Positions 23,368-26,094 of a stretch of 26,094 nucleotides of DNA are shown piece after piece. The DNA is taken from IMG/VR virus record IMGVR_UViG_3300030406_001766, positions 1 to 26,094 of that record; one strand, written 5' to 3'. Both the position numbers and the translations under genes were made by a program. Position 1 is the first letter of the stretch, and each line of letters starts with the position of its first letter. This DNA is from a virus. The notes beneath the pieces are model-generated. The model did no database searches. It worked only from the letters and a program-made list of their open reading frames with translations, and was not told where the DNA came from.

Positions 23368-23608
23368 TCCTGGTAAGACCGCGAAGTACTATAGATCGAA
23401 TCCAGAAGCTAGGAAAAAGCACTCTAGAGATGAGACAAAAAGAAATAATACTCCTGCTAAAAAGAAGTACCGAGCTGATCTACAAAGGCGACGTAGAGCT
23501 CTAAAGATAGACGGTAAAGGTAAAACCACTGGTGATGTAAGTCATCCAAAAATGAATGTGGAATCAACAAAGAAAAACCGCGCTAGAGGCGGAGCACAAC
23601 GTAAGTAA
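23345..23608 (+). CDS. Small basic protein, possible DNA-binding packaging accessory
   Basis: This 87-residue protein has more than a third Lys/Arg, with motifs YYRSNPEARKK (residues about 15-25), KKKYRADLQRRRRALK, SHPK and KNRARGGAQRK. It uses a strong AGGAGG (23336-23341) inside the small terminase gene. A family of small basic phage proteins with a YYRxNPEAR start and a late SHxK and NRxR exists in cyanophages as I recall, perhaps distant relatives of HNH-type DNA-binding proteins. There is no complete HNH motif here. A DNA-binding role in packaging is likely from charge and position. Confidence 0.62.
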   Translation: MARTFVSNPGKTAKYYRSNPEARKKHSRDETKRNNTPAKKKYRADLQRRRRALKIDGKGKTTGDVSHPKMNVESTKKNRARGGAQRK

Positions 23609-23610
23609 TT

Positions 23611-23829
23611 ATGTCTATTAATCAAAACTTCAGACGTGGTAAAGGTCTGCAAAAAGAAGAAGTATCTGATGCACCAGAAGATGGTGATACTAAAACAGAA
23701 CGTGGTGTGAAGTATAAACGTGTAGCAGGTAAATGGAAAAAGGTAGCAAGCAAGAAAGCTGTATATCAAGTCAAGAAAGCTAAGAAGACTCCTGGTAAGA
23801 TAGTTGATCGTAGTAAGAACACAGCTTAG
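23611..23829 (+). CDS. 72-residue Lys-rich protein, unknown
   Basis: The gene begins two bases after its neighbour's stop and encodes a basic, low-complexity protein: an acidic stretch (SDAPEDGDTKTE, about residues 19-30) followed by a core GVKYKRVAGKWKKVASKKA and a Lys-rich end. It is probably a small nucleic-acid-associated protein working with the preceding basic protein. No family is recognised. It is followed by AGGAGG for the next gene. Confidence 0.55.
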   Translation: MSINQNFRRGKGLQKEEVSDAPEDGDTKTERGVKYKRVAGKWKKVASKKAVYQVKKAKKTPGKIVDRSKNTA

Positions 23830-23840
23830 GAGGTATGTAG

Positions 23841-25196
23841 ATGGCAGAAGAAATTCAATGGGCAGATGGTACCATAGAAACATTAGATGATCCAAACAGA
23901 CTTAGAATATCTAAACCATCTTTTCAGAATGTAAAGGATAATCTTACATCTGGTGCTATCACTTTAAATAAAATTCGTAATCTTATCCCTAAACCTCCTG
24001 AACAATTAGTTGAAGGATTGGATTGGGCATATGAACATTCTCCATTAGGAATAGCAGATAAAGGTGCGCAATTATTAGGAGATGATGTTTCACAATTTCT
24101 TATTGATAAAGGTGCTCCTAAAGGAGTAGGTACAGCTGCAGCATTAGCTATTGGATTCGCTACACCTGGGATAGGAGGTAAGGTTCAAGGTATTAAAGGA
24201 TTAGATAAAGCACGTAAGTTAGCTATTAAATCGAAGACAGCTCGTAATATAAACCTATTCCCACCTAATCAGACTTTACAACCTCAGCTTGCTACAGTAG
24301 GTCCAAATAACTTAAGGATAAAACCTAACGTATCTGATGCAATAAATCCAGCCAAACCTCTTCAAATTGCTTCTGATATGAAACCAGCTAATTGGCACGG
24401 TCCTATTGAAGCTTTATCTAAGTCACCTGGAGGGAAGTCTAAAATTGTTGAAAGATTATCTAAACCTTATCATAAAGACATTAAAGGTACTAGATTTGAA
24501 CATATGACTTTAGAAGACTTAGCTGACGATAAAGGTGGTTGGTTAACGAAGTTAATAGGTAGAAGTAAGCAACTAGATAAAGACATGGCTAGATATAAAA
24601 AAGCAGTTAAAGAAGGTGCTAGTAAATCTAGAATTTCTGAGGCACAACGAGCTATGTACGATAATTTTACTTTTAATCCAGGTTCAGATACTCAACAAAT
24701 TTATGCTAGAACAAATCCTATAAGAAAGGCTATAACTGGAGCCTTTAACCAAGTTGCTGGCAAAGAATGGCATCATATATTTGGCAATAAAGAAGCAGCT
24801 GAAGCTATGTTAACTAAAATTACTCAAGATCCTTATATTGCAGTTAACCTTTTACATCACATTAAACGACTTAAATTACCTACATCTGGAACTCCAGAAA
24901 ATATAGCTTTAATGTTAAAGAAACTACATCGTAAAAAAGGTGGTTATCATAATTGGGCTAAAGAATTAGGTCTAGAAGGTCGTGGTAAAAAAGCTGATGC
25001 AGTATTTGATGAATATGTAAAGGCTATTAGTGAATCAGTATTAGATGGAACAGCTGATGCTAAAGAAGTATTTACAATATTTGAAAGTTATGCTAAATTA
25101 AATAAATTTCTACGTAAAGAATTGAAGTCCAAATATGGCGCTCAAGTAATTTCAGAAATGAATCCAGTTATGAAGTATATTCAAAGAGGATCTTAA
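23841..25196 (+). CDS. HNH-like (WHH/AHH-type) nuclease between terminase subunits
   Basis: This 451-residue protein starts MAEEIQWADGTIETLDDPNR behind AGGAGGT. The first ~190 residues hold a Gly/Ala-rich hydrophobic segment (GVGTAAALAIGFATPGIGGK, about residues 95-114). The C-terminal domain has GKEWHHIFGNKE (W310, H311, H312), N336 with LLHHIKRLKLP, and KLHRKKGGYHNW (H363, H370). A doubled His, an Asn before LP and late His residues fit the His-Me finger nucleases (AHH/WHH/HNH). HNH endonucleases near terminase genes stimulate packaging cleavage in some phages (e.g. HK97 gp74); alternatively it is an ejected virion enzyme acting on host DNA. Position supports a packaging link. The nuclease call is moderate because the fold is inferred from His pattern only. 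Confidence 0.62.
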   Translation: MAEEIQWADGTIETLDDPNRLRISKPSFQNVKDNLTSGAITLNKIRNLIPKPPEQLVEGLDWAYEHSPLGIADKGAQLLGDDVSQFLIDKGAPKGVGTAAALAIGFATPGIGGKVQGIKGLDKARKLAIKSKTARNINLFPPNQTLQPQLATVGPNNLRIKPNVSDAINPAKPLQIASDMKPANWHGPIEALSKSPGGKSKIVERLSKPYHKDIKGTRFEHMTLEDLADDKGGWLTKLIGRSKQLDKDMARYKKAVKEGASKSRISEAQRAMYDNFTFNPGSDTQQIYARTNPIRKAITGAFNQVAGKEWHHIFGNKEAAEAMLTKITQDPYIAVNLLHHIKRLKLPTSGTPENIALMLKKLHRKKGGYHNWAKELGLEGRGKKADAVFDEYVKAISESVLDGTADAKEVFTIFESYAKLNKFLRKELKSKYGAQVISEMNPVMKYIQRGS

Positions 25197-25216
25197 TCAA
25201 TCGCTAATAACTAACT

Positions 25217-25747
25217 ATGCCAGTAAAAAGACCCGATGACTGGACTCCGCCTCCAGTTAATCAAGAATTAGAAGCTTACAAAAAGTATCTAGAAGATAGA
25301 AAAAAACGTACGGCTGGAGCTCGTGCATTAGACGAAAGAGATGACAAATGGAAGCAATGGGAAGCAGATCGTAGTTCTCCAGAATTCAGTGAATATATTG
25401 ATTATAAAAGACCTGACAACTTTAAATCTCCTAGACAAAGGGATGAAAGAGATGATAGATGGGATAAATTTGAAGTAGATACGTTTGGTGGTAAACAGGA
25501 AGTTGGTTCAGGTTCAGGAGAAGGTGGTAAGTTTACCTTAGAAGACCTTTATATTAAAAGTGAATCTAAACGTTTCCAAGATCGACAACGTGAATTATTG
25601 ATAGATCCAAAGAAAAAGAAACAACAAGATCAACAAGTAGGAGGAGGCGGTGGACCACGTAGATCAGGTGGTAAAGATAGAACCAAAACTGGTGGTCCCG
25701 GTAATCCTAATACAGGCGGATCAGGTGGGGGTAATGTAAACTTATGA
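25217..25747 (+). CDS. Charged low-complexity protein before large terminase, unknown
   Basis: This 176-residue protein is polar and disordered. It holds a duplicated unit with RPDDW ... DERDDKWKQWE and RPDNF ... DERDDRWDKFE (residues about 5-55 and 64-88). It has Lys/Arg/Glu-rich helices and a Gly/Pro-rich tail (GGGGGPRRSGG ... GGSGGGNVNL). The stop overlaps the large-terminase start as ATGA, so it is co-translated with it. Nothing in it suggests an enzyme; a scaffold-like or binding role in DNA packaging is speculative. Family not recognised. The 20 bases before it hold no promoter I can see. Confidence 0.6.
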   Translation: MPVKRPDDWTPPPVNQELEAYKKYLEDRKKRTAGARALDERDDKWKQWEADRSSPEFSEYIDYKRPDNFKSPRQRDERDDRWDKFEVDTFGGKQEVGSGSGEGGKFTLEDLYIKSESKRFQDRQRELLIDPKKKKQQDQQVGGGGGPRRSGGKDRTKTGGPGNPNTGGSGGGNVNL

Positions 25748-26094
25748 CCTCAGTCGTAACCGCCCTACAAGACGATTTTAAACTATTCCTTCAAGCACTT
25801 TGGGAGCAACTTGATCTACCCTCCCCAACTAGAGCGCAGTATTCAATTGCTGACTATCTTCAACATGGACCAAAAAGATTACAGATCCAAGCCTTTAGAG
25901 GTGTTGGTAAATCTTGGATTACTGGCGCTTTTGTGCTTTGGACACTCTTTAAAGATCCAGAGAAAAAAATAATGATTATATCCGCATCAAAAGAACGTGC
26001 GGATAACATGTCTATCTTTTTACAAAAACTAATCATTGAAACACCATGGCTATCTCATCTAAAACCGAAAGCAGAAGATTCACGTTGGAGTCGC
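25744..26094 (+). CDS. Terminase large subunit (T7 gp19-like), 3'-truncated by window edge
   Basis: The 117 visible residues align well with T7 gp19 (586 residues): DDFKLFLQALWEQLDLPSPT, the Walker A region QAFRGVGKSW (residues 49-58, Lys56) and IISASKERADNMSIFLQKL, which is the T7 VSASKERAD segment. The large terminase is the ATPase motor that pumps DNA into the prohead and cuts the concatemer with its C-terminal nuclease; that nuclease and the Walker B are outside the window. It starts in an ATGA overlap with the preceding gene, with no Shine-Dalgarno. Confidence 0.95.
   Translation, partial: MTSVVTALQDDFKLFLQALWEQLDLPSPTRAQYSIADYLQHGPKRLQIQAFRGVGKSWITGAFVLWTLFKDPEKKIMIISASKERADNMSIFLQKLIIETPWLSHLKPKAEDSRWSR

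Noticed and set aside
1-26094. CRISPR array or insertion sequence
   Set aside because: No regularly spaced short repeats with unique spacers, transposase or terminal inverted repeats were seen; all repeats are coding modules.

Overview
The window is a late-gene segment of a lytic T7-like podovirus infecting marine cyanobacteria (a cyanopodovirus of Synechococcus or Prochlorococcus). Two photosynthesis genes at the left edge, psbA (D1, 5' part outside the window) and a high-light-inducible gene (hli), indicate the host. The rest follows T7 order: capsid (gp10), tail tubes (gp11, gp12), internal core proteins (gp14, gp15, gp16), tail fibre (gp17) and terminases (gp18, gp19). All genes are on the + strand and packed, many with ATGA or TAATG overlaps. 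Portal, scaffold, RNA polymerase and DNA replication genes are not in the window.

Region 1 (1-1700): truncated psbA, an 18-residue Lys/Gly-rich peptide, hli, a structured RNA (three-way junction resembling the cyanobacterial downstream-peptide/glutamine riboswitch class) in front of a 16-residue YRG-motif peptide, a secreted beta-strand-rich protein, and two overlapping mini-genes.

Region 2 (1718-3935): a probable capsid-associated protein, then a 197-base leader holding a GNRA-capped hairpin and a near-perfect tRNA-like element with no anticodon arm, the major capsid protein, two small Cys-containing proteins and a clear terminator.

Region 3 (3936-16166): gp11, an enlarged gp12, gp14 with a classical GGGAAAG -1 frameshift site at its stop codon and a 30-residue extension in the -1 frame, gp15 and gp16.

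Region 4 (16169-21392): a T7-type tail fibre with tandem repeats, a small fibre-associated protein, and a second adhesin ending in a self-cleaving S74 chaperone domain. The two adhesins share repeat modules at DNA and protein level.

Region 5 (21389-26094): small membrane and secreted proteins (possibly lysis or envelope-related, with two reading frames overlapping for about 360 bases), small terminase, basic proteins, an HNH-like nuclease between the terminase subunits, and the start of the large terminase, cut by the window end.

The most interesting items are the gp14 frameshift, the anticodon-less tRNA-like element before the capsid gene, the riboswitch/micropeptide module, and the dual-frame region at 22052-22415. 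Family assignments come from reading the translations and remembered families. No searches were run.
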